Assembly: GCA_051294375.1 (NCBI GenBank)
Contig: CM119265.1
Location: 2,973,256 to 3,037,255, forward strand
DNA: 64,000 nt
From: Paraspadella gotoi
Taxonomy: Eukaryota; Chaetognatha
Direction of reading: 5' to 3'
The translations under genes and the position numbers were made by a program. Below, in pieces: positions 26,364-34,425 of the stretch; the first letter of the stretch is position 1; each line of letters begins with the position of its first letter. The notes under the pieces are model-generated. The model did no database searches. It was not told where the DNA came from and saw only the letters and a program-made list of their open reading frames with translations.

Positions 26364-26619
26364 CTCTACTCTCTCCTCTCTCTCTCTCGTCTCTCTCTCT
26401 CTCTCTCGCCTTTTCGTTTCATTATTCAACTATTAGTTTCGCACTTACCCTAAACTCACTCATTTCCCCCGCTCCCTGCTGTTCCGTCAACACAGCCCAC
26501 GAGTCTCTGAAGAGGACAGCGAAGCCGACCACGTGGTCGCACGGGATGGACAACGCGAAAAGTCGCGTCCCCAGTAATCGGGCACGTCAACAGTGGATAT
26601 GGTGAGCTCTGCAGAGAGA

Positions 26620-26657
<38 letters not shown>

Positions 26658-27294
26658 TTGTTTTGATAATTTACTATAAATATTTATATGCTCATAACTC
26701 TCGTAATACTTTATTTATATCAGAAATATATATACTGTATTATGAAACCTTCTTTTCGCCTCTGCAATCATATGGCCAGAAGCTACTGAGCCTTAAAGTT
26801 TATTATTTGACAGTCAGGATTTAAAGCTGCCTCACTTCTGTCCGTACTTTAGCCTCGTCTAAATAGCTGACCAGGCTAAATCATCTCGTTTCATCCGTGC
26901 GTCCAGGGTTCAATCCCCGGGTATAGCGGTTCTGACTTAAATGTTATGGAGCCGGTCTAAACATGCCAGTGATAGGAGGCAGTCACTGAGGGTCCACAGC
27001 CCCTACGCCAGTTGGTGAGATAACCCGAGCCCTGAGTAACGCAAGTAATCCTCCCTTTACCCTAATATAACATATTGTCTACAAGTTTCAAATGATTCGA
27101 ACACGAGGAAAGAAAGTTAATCAGGCGCAACACCTTTCCTCATTTACTACTACGTCGCTATGCAAATAGCAATGTCGTTTGAGACTAATTCAGCCCATTT
27201 AATTGTTTCATTTTAAGTAATATACGAACTTACCTTGGGCGAAGGAGTCCGCTGAGAGGACGGCGATGACGACAAAGAAGATTCGTGATAACAT
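8500..27294 (-). CDS. Large secreted-to-membrane adhesion protein: two IgGFcBP-like units, MopE motifs, C-type lectin, vWA-ZP-CCP-EGF-SEA-EGF-TM
   Basis: One gene is inferred from phase-matched exons on the minus strand: signal peptide exon (27234-27294), unit A exons (26449-26608, 26115-26276, 25354-25489, 24544-about 24955, 24130-24382, 23806-23902, 22588-22779), a MopE-motif exon opening unit B (21055-21668), further unit B exons, a second MopE-motif exon (12452-12790), two C-type lectin exons (11789-12126, 11271-11571) and one long exon (8500-11150). Nearly all boundaries checked join in phase, including 22588 to 21668, 18.3 kb to 12790, and 11271 to 11150. The 5' end of the 24544 exon is unresolved and one exon carries a probable indel. 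The C-terminal half matches the neighbouring gene. The block 13655-21832 is present two to three times, and I infer one real copy. Likely role: cell-surface or matrix adhesion, or recognition. Confidence 0.8.
8515..8613 (-). repeat. 33-nt coding minisatellite (DRGGNR repeats)
   Basis: Three copies of a 33-nt unit encode DRGGNRVGL-like repeats of 11 residues in the cytoplasmic tail. The near-identity of the copies at DNA level points to recent unit expansion. Confidence 0.85.
11271..12126 (-). CDS. Two exons encoding a C-type lectin-like domain
   Basis: Exons 11789-12126 and 11271-11571 join phase 0 (REFCRSL then GVDLVALESPEEN). The first ends with a typical CTLD start (CYLF, then SWESAREFC). 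The second holds LVALESPEEN, WIIGA, a tryptophan-rich core and a terminal FICE, in the usual order and spacing. No EPN or QPD sugar-specificity tripeptide is visible, and the usual WND is not seen (KWAV stands near that position), so calcium-dependent sugar binding is doubtful. The first exon also carries about 70 residues before the CTLD that I do not recognise. The domain sits directly before the vWA domain of the same protein. Confidence 0.85.
12452..12790 (-). CDS. Exon with MopE-like Asp-rich metal-binding motif
   Basis: A 339-nt exon with good splice sites and phases that match both neighbours. Near its start it encodes NGDGEDNDCDGLIDED, the DNDCDGxxDE pattern of the putative metal-binding MopE motif (related to calcium loops). 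The rest (about 90 residues, ending LHWAYHV) resembles the start of the IgGFcBP-like units and may be a truncated third unit. The next exon is the lectin exon. Confidence 0.8.
12960..13654 (-). repeat. Polypyrimidine/polypurine tract of about 600 bp in an intron
   Basis: The plus strand is almost entirely C and T, with units like TTTTCCTTTCTTTTCCTCCC; the minus (transcribed) strand is therefore purine-rich. It lies in the intron between unit B and the second MopE exon. Apparent open frames on both strands (Phe/Leu/Ser-rich or Lys/Glu/Arg-rich) are composition artefacts. Confidence 0.9.
13655..17150 (-). repeat. Copy 1 of duplicated unit B block (partly frame-broken, assembly-suspect)
   Basis: Nearly collinear with 18311-21832. 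It contains copies of the unit B exons, for instance 15401-15572 (peptide ending LLPMDVQ), 15182-15335, about 14310-14575, 14148-14236, about 13685-13850 and 16361-16975. Compared with copy 2, several exons have one-base indels that break the frame: the run of four A near 13822, and multiple breaks in the MopE exon at 16361-16975. In other exons copy 1 is the better one, for example around 15285. Such mutual damage fits unpolished long-read sequence more than gene decay. Confidence 0.85.
17151..17175. other. Assembly gap, 25 N
   Basis: Exactly 25 N between copy 1 and the partial third copy of the duplicated block. Confidence 1.
17176..18300 (-). repeat. Third, partial copy of the unit B block
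   Basis: Corresponds to about 14661-15795 of copy 1 and about 19364-20485 of copy 2. It is bounded on both sides by N runs, as expected for a contig fragment placed between two alternative fills. The exon at about 17908-18079 reads in frame (SNFTWMNE to LLPMDVQ), while copy 1 has an extra base at the same place. Confidence 0.85.
18301..18310. other. Assembly gap, 10 N
   Basis: Ten N between the third partial copy and copy 2 of the duplicated block. Confidence 1.
18311..21832 (-). CDS. Unit B exons (copy 2) with first MopE-like motif and IgGFcBP-like module
   Basis: On the minus strand, exon 21055-21668 (614 nt, fully open) starts EMYHEDPHHSR and contains GNGVDDDCDGLIDED, a MopE-like motif. 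It then has SDYWGRTFVAAIFCDQ, which aligns with DYWGRDF in unit A. Following exons: about 20094-20262 (ending in MDVQ), about 19880-20030, 18966-about 19225 (KIKCSSPCHVMAKYW, VLLDSDNFYVLSIV), about 18802-18895 (EGLYINHEK) and about 18325-18520 (LVHLEHASPVCVFGVN). An equivalent of the unit A exon at 24544 is expected near 19620-19860 but is too noisy to define. The EHASPVCVFGVN stretch resembles the conserved end of the IgGFc-binding-protein N-terminal domain; that assignment is inference. Confidence 0.7.
21673..21708. repeat. (GA)n microsatellite
   Basis: GA units immediately upstream of the acceptor of exon 21055-21668; the transcribed strand shows a (CT)n polypyrimidine tract. The copy 1 equivalent is at 16988-17030. 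Confidence 0.9.
22069..22206. repeat. 33-bp minisatellite, four copies
   Basis: Four tandem units of the form AAAAACATTACTTTAATGTT followed by GTAACCTTAAAAT, with few mismatches, in the intron between units A and B. Each unit contains the inverted pair ACATTA/TAATGT. Confidence 0.85.
22218..22340. repeat. Inverted pair flanking a short AT-rich insert (MITE-like)
   Basis: GTTTTAGCCGAA near 22220 and its reverse complement TTCGGCTAAAAC near 22328 bound about 95 bp that include a GTTTTTTT repeat. It resembles a short terminal-inverted-repeat element or a stable stem; no target-site duplication is evident. Confidence 0.4.
22588..26608 (-). CDS. Unit A: seven exons of an IgGFcBP-like module
   Basis: Exons on the minus strand: 26449-26608 (ELTISTVDVPDYWGRDF, later DHVVGFAVLFRDSW), 26115-26276 (PDPESLTIRWNRTHPC to LAPMDVQ), 25354-25489 (YFTNADIRIVAIESVTV), 24544-about 24955 (LPIVMIKASSSSIVVQFDSM), 24130-24382 (FMVGASESLHVAHLSS, VVSIVVLAK), 23806-23902 (RGIYANGHLIEDSMEL) and 22588-22779 (LHLRHANPRAVFGVNVFQNE). 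The exon pattern and several motifs recur in unit B, so the gene grew by internal duplication. Likeness to the IgGFc-binding-protein N-terminal domain rests on the order of beta-strand motifs and the HxNPxAxFGxxVF-type ending. The first exon has a one-base frame break at a T run near 26545. Confidence 0.7.
22917..23171 (+). repeat. Multi-hairpin interspersed repeat, copy 1
   Basis: Runs from TTATGGCAACAGCCGGGTTG to TGAATATACCGCC. It is one of three copies of an element of about 255 bp built of successive inverted repeats (GGCAAC/GTTGCC, GATGCCC/GGGCATC, CAGTGAC/GTCACTG, GGAACAC/GTGTTCC, GCCAA/TTGGC, GGCGGT/ACCGCC). This copy has several indels. It lies in the intron between unit A exons 22588 and 23806. 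Confidence 0.8.
23270..23385 (+). repeat. Short tandem repeat between two multi-hairpin copies
   Basis: About three degenerate units containing GGGCATAGGCGTTT and GTAGCGTACCC with a period near 36 bp. Confidence 0.6.
23424..23671 (+). repeat. Multi-hairpin interspersed repeat, copy 2
   Basis: Direct copy of 22917-23171, about 250 bp downstream in the same intron, with the same two ends. Small indels separate the two. Confidence 0.85.
26840..27060 (+). repeat. tRNA-like SINE, sharing a body with the multi-hairpin repeat
   Basis: GGGTTCAATCCCC near 26908 is a good RNA polymerase III B box, with an A-box-like TAGCTGACCAGG about 50 bp upstream. Downstream, at about 26970-27040, the CAGTGATAGGAGGCAGTCAC and GGTGAGATAACCC stretches match the middle of the multi-hairpin repeat. 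This suggests that the family is a tRNA-derived SINE or shares a body with one. Moderate confidence. Confidence 0.5.
27234..27294 (-). CDS. Signal peptide exon of the large adhesion gene
   Basis: A 61-nt exon encodes MLSRIFFVVIAVLSADSFAQ plus one base, then GTAAGT. The hydrophobic core and small residues near the end suit a cleavable signal peptide. It joins in phase to exon 26449-26608. Confidence 0.85.
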
Positions 27295-27419
27295 TTTCTT
27301 ACTTTCTTGTCTAAATAGTGTCAATATGAATTACTTCAATACGTAATAATAATGATTAAAAGAAGTTTAGTTTAGGATTTGATGACAGATTACGCTCACA
27401 GACGAGATTTAATAGTATA

Positions 27420-27676
27420 TTGTGGCGGTATATTCACACCGCCTCTCGTCCACCATCATTCAGCCAAATCCATTGGCTCAGAGGGGGAACACACCATCCC
27501 AGGCGTAGTGTTCCATCCACAGTCCTAACGACTTCCCTCTGCGTTGGCAAAGCGAGACCGTCCTAGGGTAACCGCGCCAGTGACAGGAGGCGTCACTGAG
27601 GGTCGGAAGCCCCCAAAGCCAACAGTGAGATGCCCCATCCCAATGGGCATCACAGGCAACCCGGCTGTTGCCATAA
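27420..27676 (-). repeat. Multi-hairpin interspersed repeat, copy 3 (inverted, cleanest)
   Basis: Reverse-complement copy of the elements at 22917 and 23424. All six inverted repeats are perfect here. It lies about 130 bp upstream of the start codon of the large adhesion gene, so it may sit within its promoter region. Confidence 0.85.
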
Positions 27677-27728
27677 GATATACTTTAGAGATAGATAATA
27701 ATAATGAAAATAGTAATGAGATAGTAAT

Positions 27729-28197
27729 GGATGAGTTAACAGACGGCGACAAAAAAGACAACGATTACAATGAATACGATGATTACAATTCTCGCTCGAA
27801 AACGACGCCGTTTGTATCCAAAAAGGTCAGTTTGTATCCAAAAAGGTCAGTTCCACATCCGGGATTCTCAAACTCTTAATTTCGGTCCAAACATTTTCAA
27901 AATATTAATTAAATCTTCTTTTCGTCTCATTCACAAAACGAACTAATTCATCAATACCAGTTTTTCCAGTAAAATAACAAAAATTGTTAAGCCACTTATT
28001 ATCCGTTGTAACACGTAAAGTACGACGACAACGACAACAACAACAACAACAACAACCAAAAAAACCGATGACGACATCAGGCATAAGCGGCATGAAAGAC
28101 GACGACGACGATTCGAAACACCGACCTTTAATGGAATCGTTCGCTCAATTAAGAAAAAAGGCCATATTTCTCAAAAGTGCCAGATTTCGGAATAAAG
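27729..28197 (+). CDS. Candidate two-exon gene start, function unknown
   Basis: Exon 1 (27729-about 27823) encodes an acidic peptide, MDELTDGDKKDNDYNEYD up to VSKK, then GTCAGT. The donor is duplicated 20 nt further on. Exon 2 (about 28019-28197) has a polyglutamine run, a DDDDD run and SFAQLRKKAIFLKSARFRNK, ending at a strong GTAAGT. The polar low-complexity composition and weak acceptor reduce confidence. It is divergent to the large adhesion gene. No downstream exon was identified. Confidence 0.35.
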
Positions 28198-28374
28198 TAA
28201 GTTTTCAAGTTTAAAGATTAGGTTTAGGATTAAAGGTTTGGTTGAGGATTAAGATTAATTTTTGGGACTAAGGTTTATGGTTTAAGATTAGCGATTAGGG
28301 TTAGGGATTATATTAAGGTTATTTGTTAAGGATTGAATAATATAAATGCATAATGTAAATTTCCTCTTTCCTTC

Positions 28375-28503
28375 TTTCTCTCTCTCTCTCTCTCTGTCTT
28401 ACCATTTTCACTTCTTTTCACAACTTATTCTGTCTGTTCATAACTTTGACCTGTCCTCATCAGTTGACCACTGTCTTTTTTCAAATCTATGTTGGAAACT
28501 TTG

Positions 28504-28549
<46 letters not shown>

Positions 28550-28977
28550 ATCTCTCTTTCTCTCTTCCTTTACTCAAAAATTTGTCAATTTTTCAAAACC
28601 ACTTTTGGCGCTGAAGAAGGCTTGAATAAAAGTCGAAACATATACGTTGTTGAAATAAAAACAAATCGTTGTAGTAAACAAATCAAAGTTTCAAAATAGA
28701 AATGGGGCGGCCTCGGAAAATAGAGGGCGAAACAAATAGAAAAGTTTCTCTCCTGAGTCGTCACGCGATTGAATCATGATTCGTCGCGGACTCGTTGTCG
28801 CGGAATGACGGTGGAGGAAGGAAATGGGTTGGGGGAGGGGGCGGGAGGGAAAGGATGGGCACTTGGATCCCAGTCAACCAAAAGTTGGATACAAGATGGA
28901 CATTTGGATGAGGTTCGGATTTCTTATTTATTATATTGGTTGTACTGTACTGAGTCAATCCTCTCTCTCTCTCTCTC

Positions 28978-29040
<63 letters not shown>

Positions 29041-29048
29041 CTCTCTCT
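28375..29048. repeat. Interrupted (CT)n tracts
   Basis: CT runs at about 28375-28398, 28500-28550 and 28960-29048 separated by AT-rich DNA. Open frames here are Ser/Leu runs from the repeat. Confidence 0.85.
28611..28638 (+). ncRNA. Hammerhead-like core motif
   Basis: CTGAAGA, a 5-bp stem (GGCTT...AAGTC, one G-U pair), then GAAAC: the CUGANGA-stem II-GAAA order of a hammerhead ribozyme core. Stem I could not be established, so it may be inactive or coincidental. Confidence 0.3.
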
Positions 29049-29785
29049 GTTATTCCCTATTTCAATGAATGAGCACTCGGAATCCGTGGACTACTGACGA
29101 GCCTCCCTTCACTCAACCGTTTAAAGTTGAAAAAGTCGATGTCGGAGTTTGAATTAAAAATTCATTTTCCGTTTGAGTAAGTTTTTCGTTCTAAAAATAG
29201 ATAACGTGACTCTGCTAGTTTATTTCTTTCCGAAAATAATGATGTATTTATCAGTATATTGTCAAATAGCCATAGATTTCTTCACTTAATACGAATGTTT
29301 TGAAATTTAAACAATACCAATTAGCAATTGCAAATACAAAAAGATGTGTGTGGTAATATTTACCGAATATAATTTTCATTTTATCTTAATAAAATCCTAA
29401 AATTGCTAAAATTATCATTGTGTATTTCGTGAAATTCTGAATACTTGTGAAACCAAGTCGAAAGAAAAGTTGAATTTAGAATTAAAGATTACGTTCGGAA
29501 TTTTAAATATCATAGAGACAGTCTCGCATCTCGTTTTAATCGAGCTCTCAATCTACTATGTATTAGGTACTAAGTATTTTTTTTTTAAATTACGTTGTCT
29601 ACAATCTTACCGACTAATAATAGGTTAAAAGAATCACTACTTTTACCAATTAACTTATAAAGGCTTTCAAAAGTCTCTTTTAAATATCATTCCATTTCAT
29701 TTTTTATCAAATTAACCATTTTTTTTATTAACGAGTTTAGTACTAACTTCTCCGGATTAATTTGCCGCCCCCTCCGCCTACTCCT

Positions 29786-29964
29786 TTAGCTCAATTGGAA
29801 TTCAAAGTACGCGATGTTGTTCTCATTGACCTGATTGTGTGTAATCCAACGTTTGGATCTTACATCCGCCACAGAGTTGTCATTTCCGTATGTGAACGAT
29901 TTATCATTTACTAAAAAGATAGCTTCTTGACCATAAAGACCGAAATCAGGCCCCTTTACCTTTA
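29786..29964 (-). CDS. Orphan C-terminal exon
   Basis: A 179-nt open stretch on the minus strand starts after a good acceptor and ends with TAA. It encodes 58 residues, including PDFGLYGQEAIFLVNDKSFT and WITHNQVNENNIAYFEFQLS. The varied composition and beta-strand alternation look like real coding sequence. No upstream partner exon was found. It has no start codon, so it would be missed by Met-based searches. Family not recognised. Confidence 0.5.
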
Positions 29965-30183
29965 CTGGTTTGTGAAAAGATAGGATTTAGAATTCATAAA
30001 TCAATCAACTAGATTATGAATATAAGGCACATCAGTTTATCTTCAAACTTCATGCATCGAACTGAAACTCTCTGATCTAATAACTGTGCGGCACAGTGTG
30101 CGACTTATCAGTTCAAAGGTCAAGACTGGCGACAGAAGTAAACTAGGATTACGTATCTTACGATCAATGCAGAACGAGAAATG

Positions 30184-30303
<120 letters not shown>

Positions 30304-30502
30304 CCCTTTTCTCTCTTACTCTCCTACTAAATTGATATCAGTAAAATAAGAACTCCTGAATGAAAAAGTTCCAATGCAAGCTGCTTGGTGCCAAGCAAAT
30401 CATGCTCTATTCGCTTAAAATTAAAATCACGTGGAAAAATGTGCTAATATCAACTTGGAAACTGATTTAGATTTCGGACGTTTTTATCTGTTTATCTAAC
30501 GT

Positions 30503-30538
<36 letters not shown>

Positions 30539-30923
30539 GCCTTGTCGTTTCAAAAAAGTTTGTTTTTCTTGTGGATTTCTGTGTCTAGTAAAAAAACGAT
30601 TAGTTTTAGAAATAACCGACTGAGAAATCAATATAATATTTCAAACTATTTTTTTATTTATTAATTTTTAAATAAGACGAACGAAAATGCGTTGAGATCG
30701 AAAGTCGGTATTATTAACTTCATAATACTAAATTAAAAACATTTTAGGGTGATTTAATTAAATTCTAAAACTCTAAAGGAAAAAACTTTTAATTCGTTGC
30801 AATTTTCGTTCAAATCCAAAACCAAAAAAAAAAAAGAAATCAAAATAAATTCTTGATAAACAAAAATATAAAATATATAAAAAACAAAACGTTGAGAAAA
30901 ACAAACAAAAGACAAAAACAAAG

Positions 30924-31076
30924 ATGGCCGCCGCCGGCGACGATTGGCGGGTGGCGAAATGGCGAGCAAAAACCGAAAAACTCGAAGAGGAAATAAAAAG
31001 ACTTAAAAATGACGTCGAATCAGAAAGAAATAACGCGAAAGAAATCCTGACGAGACACAGAGCGGAAGTTGCAGAG
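30924..31076 (+). CDS. First exon of a coiled-coil protein
   Basis: ATG after a purine-rich leader; encodes 51 residues starting MAAAGDDWRVAKWRAKTEKL and ending AEVAE, then GTAAGA in phase 0. The heptad pattern predicts a coiled coil. All later exons of this strand from 60282 on begin in phase 0, as does the exon at 42361, so this is plausibly the first exon of that gene. That linkage is inference because the intervening sequence is assembly-suspect. Confidence 0.55.
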
Positions 31077-31199
31077 GTAAGAAATAAAAGCCAATTTCGG
31101 CTCTCTTTTCCAAAGGAGCCTCATTTCTGTATCTTCATCACTTAAATTAAGTTGAACCTTCATCTTCGACCCTGATCAGTTAATAAACAAAGAATCTAA

Positions 31200-31400
31200 T
31201 CTAATCTAATCTCATCCTTAATGCTTAATCCTTAACTCAAACCCTAAACCTTAATCTTTAACCCTTGACCCTAATACTAAATTTAAGTTACTGTCCTTAA
31301 TCCTATTAATTAATCTAATCCTTAACCCTACTCCTTAACCTAATCATTAACCTATTCTCAAACCTTAATATTTAACCTATATTTTTAACTAAAAAATTAA
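31200..31400. repeat. Degenerate CCTAA/CTTAA telomere-like tract
   Basis: Many CTTAACCCTAA-like units with variable spacing. Similar tracts occur at about 25020-25190, 28215-28330, 38700-38780, 46750-46870 and 52860-53000 (TTAGGG-like on one strand). Confidence 0.6.
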
Positions 31401-31781
31401 CCCAATTCTGAATATAAGATGAAATGGGGCGTTCTCGGAAAGTAAGCCCGCATTTATTTTGTATTTAAAGAGAGAGATTCTGGATAGGAATCTGGGTAGG
31501 TTCTGATATTATTATTCATTATATTTTTTGCCTATATTTCAATTTACGTAGCGGAATAATTTTTTATGGCAGTTAACTTAAAATTGTGAAACAAAATGTG
31601 AATGGAAATATTTCCAATATTTGGGGGGGAAAAAATAAAAAAAGTTTGGCAAGTAAACAGGACAAGGTTCAGAAAGAATACAAAGAATTTTATCTACCCA
31701 TTGCATTCGATGTCCTTACAACAAAGTTTACAAACAATTTATATTACTTTTTATATAATATTGTATCAAATCTCAAAAATA

Positions 31782-32996
31782 TTATCTCCTTTCCAACTGC
31801 GGATTGATCACGTTCAAGCAATCGTTTTCTTTTGACCAAAATTTGGTCAAATCCGGATACCACTTGACGGGAAGACTTGCATTGTGCAACGCCGAGCAGA
31901 GATGACAAAAGGATTGAGCGACGTTGAGCCTTCGGTCGCCGTAGACGTAGTAATCCTTTCGCCAGTCGAAGTAGCTGTTGTAGAGTCGATCGTCCGCGTC
32001 TATCTCCTTCAACTTCATCGCCAACTCCTTCGGAGTCAGACCGTTGGCGTCGACGAAAGAGTTGGGCGGCCCGTCTTCCTCGTAGTCGGACCCGCCTCTA
32101 ACGACGGGCACCACCAACGCGTCCATCAGCATGGACCAATACTTGCAGGAAGAGTAATCCCGACAGATGGAGTTTTCGAAAGCCAAGTAGAACTTGTATC
32201 GTTTGGTCAGCAAGGCGTAGCAATCTGGTGATCCTATGTTTGTCGTCTTGGGACATTTAAACGTCCCGCATCCGCCGTAGACGTCAACGTCGATGAAGCG
32301 ACGAAGTATCTGCACGTATTTCTCCCTTTGACTGTGGGGATGACAGTGAGAAACGAACCAAGCGGCCAAACGCGTCTTGTTGCCAGCGTAGTTGATTTTC
32401 TTGGCGTGAGCGGCCAATCGTTCCTCCACTGGCCTGATCTTGTAGACGCCGTGAGTCATCGGAATGTCGCTGTCTTTGCGATAAGTCATTGTCCAGTTGA
32501 AGAGATTGTCGAATCGACGAAGAGGTAAGCCAGTGTAGATGGGCGATTCCTGCATGAAGAAGATCCACCTTTGATGCCTCCGTTTTGATTTTGGCATGTC
32601 GAAGCCTTTGACGATCGAGCCTCGGACGAATTTGGCCGTAACAGCGACGTTGCGACAATGAAAGACGACGGCGTCGGCTACGGCGAGTCGACTTCGGTCG
32701 CTCGTCGTCTCGCAGGCGCGCTCGGGGCATTCAGCGTCGACGAAAGGTTGGATGCCGAGATTGAATCCGTAGGGTCGCTTCTCGAACCCTTTCTCCCAGA
32801 GGAGGATGAGCTTGCGGCGCTGGCTGCGACGTTGCGGCTTTGACGGCTGCTGTCGATTGAGAGGACGAGGAATGGAGAGGCCGACGTCGCGTCCGTAGTT
32901 CCATTGGCTCATTCGCCAAATTTGCAAAACGGCGAAGAGGAAAATAATTAAGAGGAGGAAATACTGAAGTCCGCGGAAGACGGCGTCGCGCGTCAT
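31782..32996 (-). CDS. Alpha-1,3-fucosyltransferase (GT10), single exon
   Basis: A 404-residue type II membrane enzyme: short N-tail, transmembrane anchor (about residues 8-30, QYFLLLIIFLFAVLQIW), basic stem, then a GT10 catalytic region. Family marks are FFMQESPIYTG and NLFNWTMTYRKDSDI (about 140-180), and FYLAFENSICRDY followed by ALVVPVVRGGSDYEEDGPPN and the TPKELAMKL segment (about 265-345). It would transfer fucose from GDP-fucose to N-acetylglucosamine-type glycans in the Golgi. Length is normal for the family. At the usual TEK tripeptide it has SCK, losing the glutamate, which could affect activity. The Met at 32996 immediately precedes the anchor. It lies on the opposite strand inside the first intron of the coiled-coil gene, if that gene model is right. 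Confidence 0.93.
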   Translation of the reverse strand: MTRDAVFRGLQYFLLLIIFLFAVLQIWRMSQWNYGRDVGLSIPRPLNRQQPSKPQRRSQRRKLILLWEKGFEKRPYGFNLGIQPFVDAECPERACETTSDRSRLAVADAVVFHCRNVAVTAKFVRGSIVKGFDMPKSKRRHQRWIFFMQESPIYTGLPLRRFDNLFNWTMTYRKDSDIPMTHGVYKIRPVEERLAAHAKKINYAGNKTRLAAWFVSHCHPHSQREKYVQILRRFIDVDVYGGCGTFKCPKTTNIGSPDCYALLTKRYKFYLAFENSICRDYSSCKYWSMLMDALVVPVVRGGSDYEEDGPPNSFVDANGLTPKELAMKLKEIDADDRLYNSYFDWRKDYYVYGDRRLNVAQSFCHLCSALHNASLPVKWYPDLTKFWSKENDCLNVINPQLERR

Positions 32997-33024
32997 CGTC
33001 GATTGCTGAATGGCGGGAAAACAA

Positions 33025-34400
33025 AATACAAAATTGAAGAGACGGTCATAATTGTTATGAGTTAGTGACAGAACCGTTCCCGCCTGTTACACAGTGTTAC
33101 AGCCTGATCCGAAGCTCATAACAATTATTATTGTCTCTTCGATATACTGTTTCCTACCAACATACAAAATATCATCTCCATCCATTCATCCGTTTACAAG
33201 TAATTGGATACTAACGCTAAGCGGGGACGGACATACGGACGGAGGGACCGACGGACATAATTTTGTTTGCATAATTTATCATAATTCGATGTTCTAATTT
33301 AGGAGACTGATCGACCAAATTATAGGGGGGGGCGACCGACAGACTTACAAAGTGGATAATAGAGTCGGAATCTGCCATAGACAGATCCGATTAAAAATTT
33401 ATTTTGTTTCATTGCATATGAAAGTAAAAACATAGAAAAATCTTTTGGCACTTATTTTATTATAGTATCTCAAATCGTTAAGACAGGGCAGAACGTTAAG
33501 TTTTTTCCAGATATATGATCCCATCTCTGTATCTAAAAAAATTAGTTTTATACGCTCCGATTAGTATTTCTTAAAATAGTCTTTTTATTGTTTATATTTG
33601 ACAGTTACATGACAAGTCATGGAGGCAATACATGAAATATAAAAGTTCAATCATTTAATGAGTGAACGGAGGCTTCGTAGTCGGCTCAACAACAGACATG
33701 ATTTTTTTTTAGTTAACGGAATTTATTAGTGAATGGCAAAGTTTTTGATTTTTGCAACAAATTTTAATTTAACATAGAAACGGACATGTTTCGGCTTTGG
33801 ATGCAAGCCTTCATCAGCGTTTTTACAGTTTTTGCCATTCTCTAATAAATTCAAAACAACGAAAAACAAAGGATTAAATACACTATGTTAACGGAATTAA
33901 ATTTGTATATATTTAAAATAATTAAAAATGCTTTCAAAGATTGAGTTGGCAAGACAGAGAATTCATAGATATAGACTTTGAGACCGAGTTCCATGTATTC
34001 ATTCCTCTTTGGAGAAACAATTTTTGAAAAGGATTAAGTTGAAATCGCAAAAAAGTTGAAAAAAAAGATGACTTTAATTACATTTATTACTATGTATCAA
34101 TATTGCTACGTTTTCGTTTTAAAAATTGTTTTTGGCTCTAAATTCGAAAAGTCGTAACTCGAATGAGTCTAAAGTTTAAAGTCATCCGTTCGTTTTGGAA
34201 AATTAAACTGTTTCTTTTTTTTTACAAATTTTTTTTATTTTAGTTTTGAAAACATTTATTTCGGTCGCCATGACGACGGTGAACAGCAGATTTTCTCCAA
34301 GCCTAATTAAAAACGGAAAAAAAGCTTTAATAATCAGAGAAATTTTCCTTTTTCAATTTTTTTTTGGAAAAAGAAAAAGAAATCAAACTTATACAATAAT
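33025..34400. other. AT-rich non-coding DNA
   Basis: No supported exon. It contains a hammerhead-like core on the minus strand (33789-33817) and short T runs. Intron of the coiled-coil gene, if the model is right. Confidence 0.6.
33789..33817 (-). ncRNA. Hammerhead-like core motif (best stem II)
   Basis: Minus strand reads CTGATGA, then GGCTT-loop-AAGCC (5 perfect pairs), then GAAAC and a possible CAT/ATG stem III. Stem I is not convincing. Such motifs occur in Penelope-like elements, but no such coding region is seen here. Confidence 0.35.
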
Positions 34401-34425
34401 NNNNNNNNNNNNNNNNNNNNNNNNN
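34401..34425. other. Assembly gap, 25 N
   Basis: Exactly 25 N, followed by polypyrimidine sequence. Confidence 1.

Noticed and set aside
27544-27740. Plus-strand frame beginning MAKRDRPRVTAPVTGG
   Set aside because: It lies inside the multi-hairpin repeat and reflects that repeat, not a gene.
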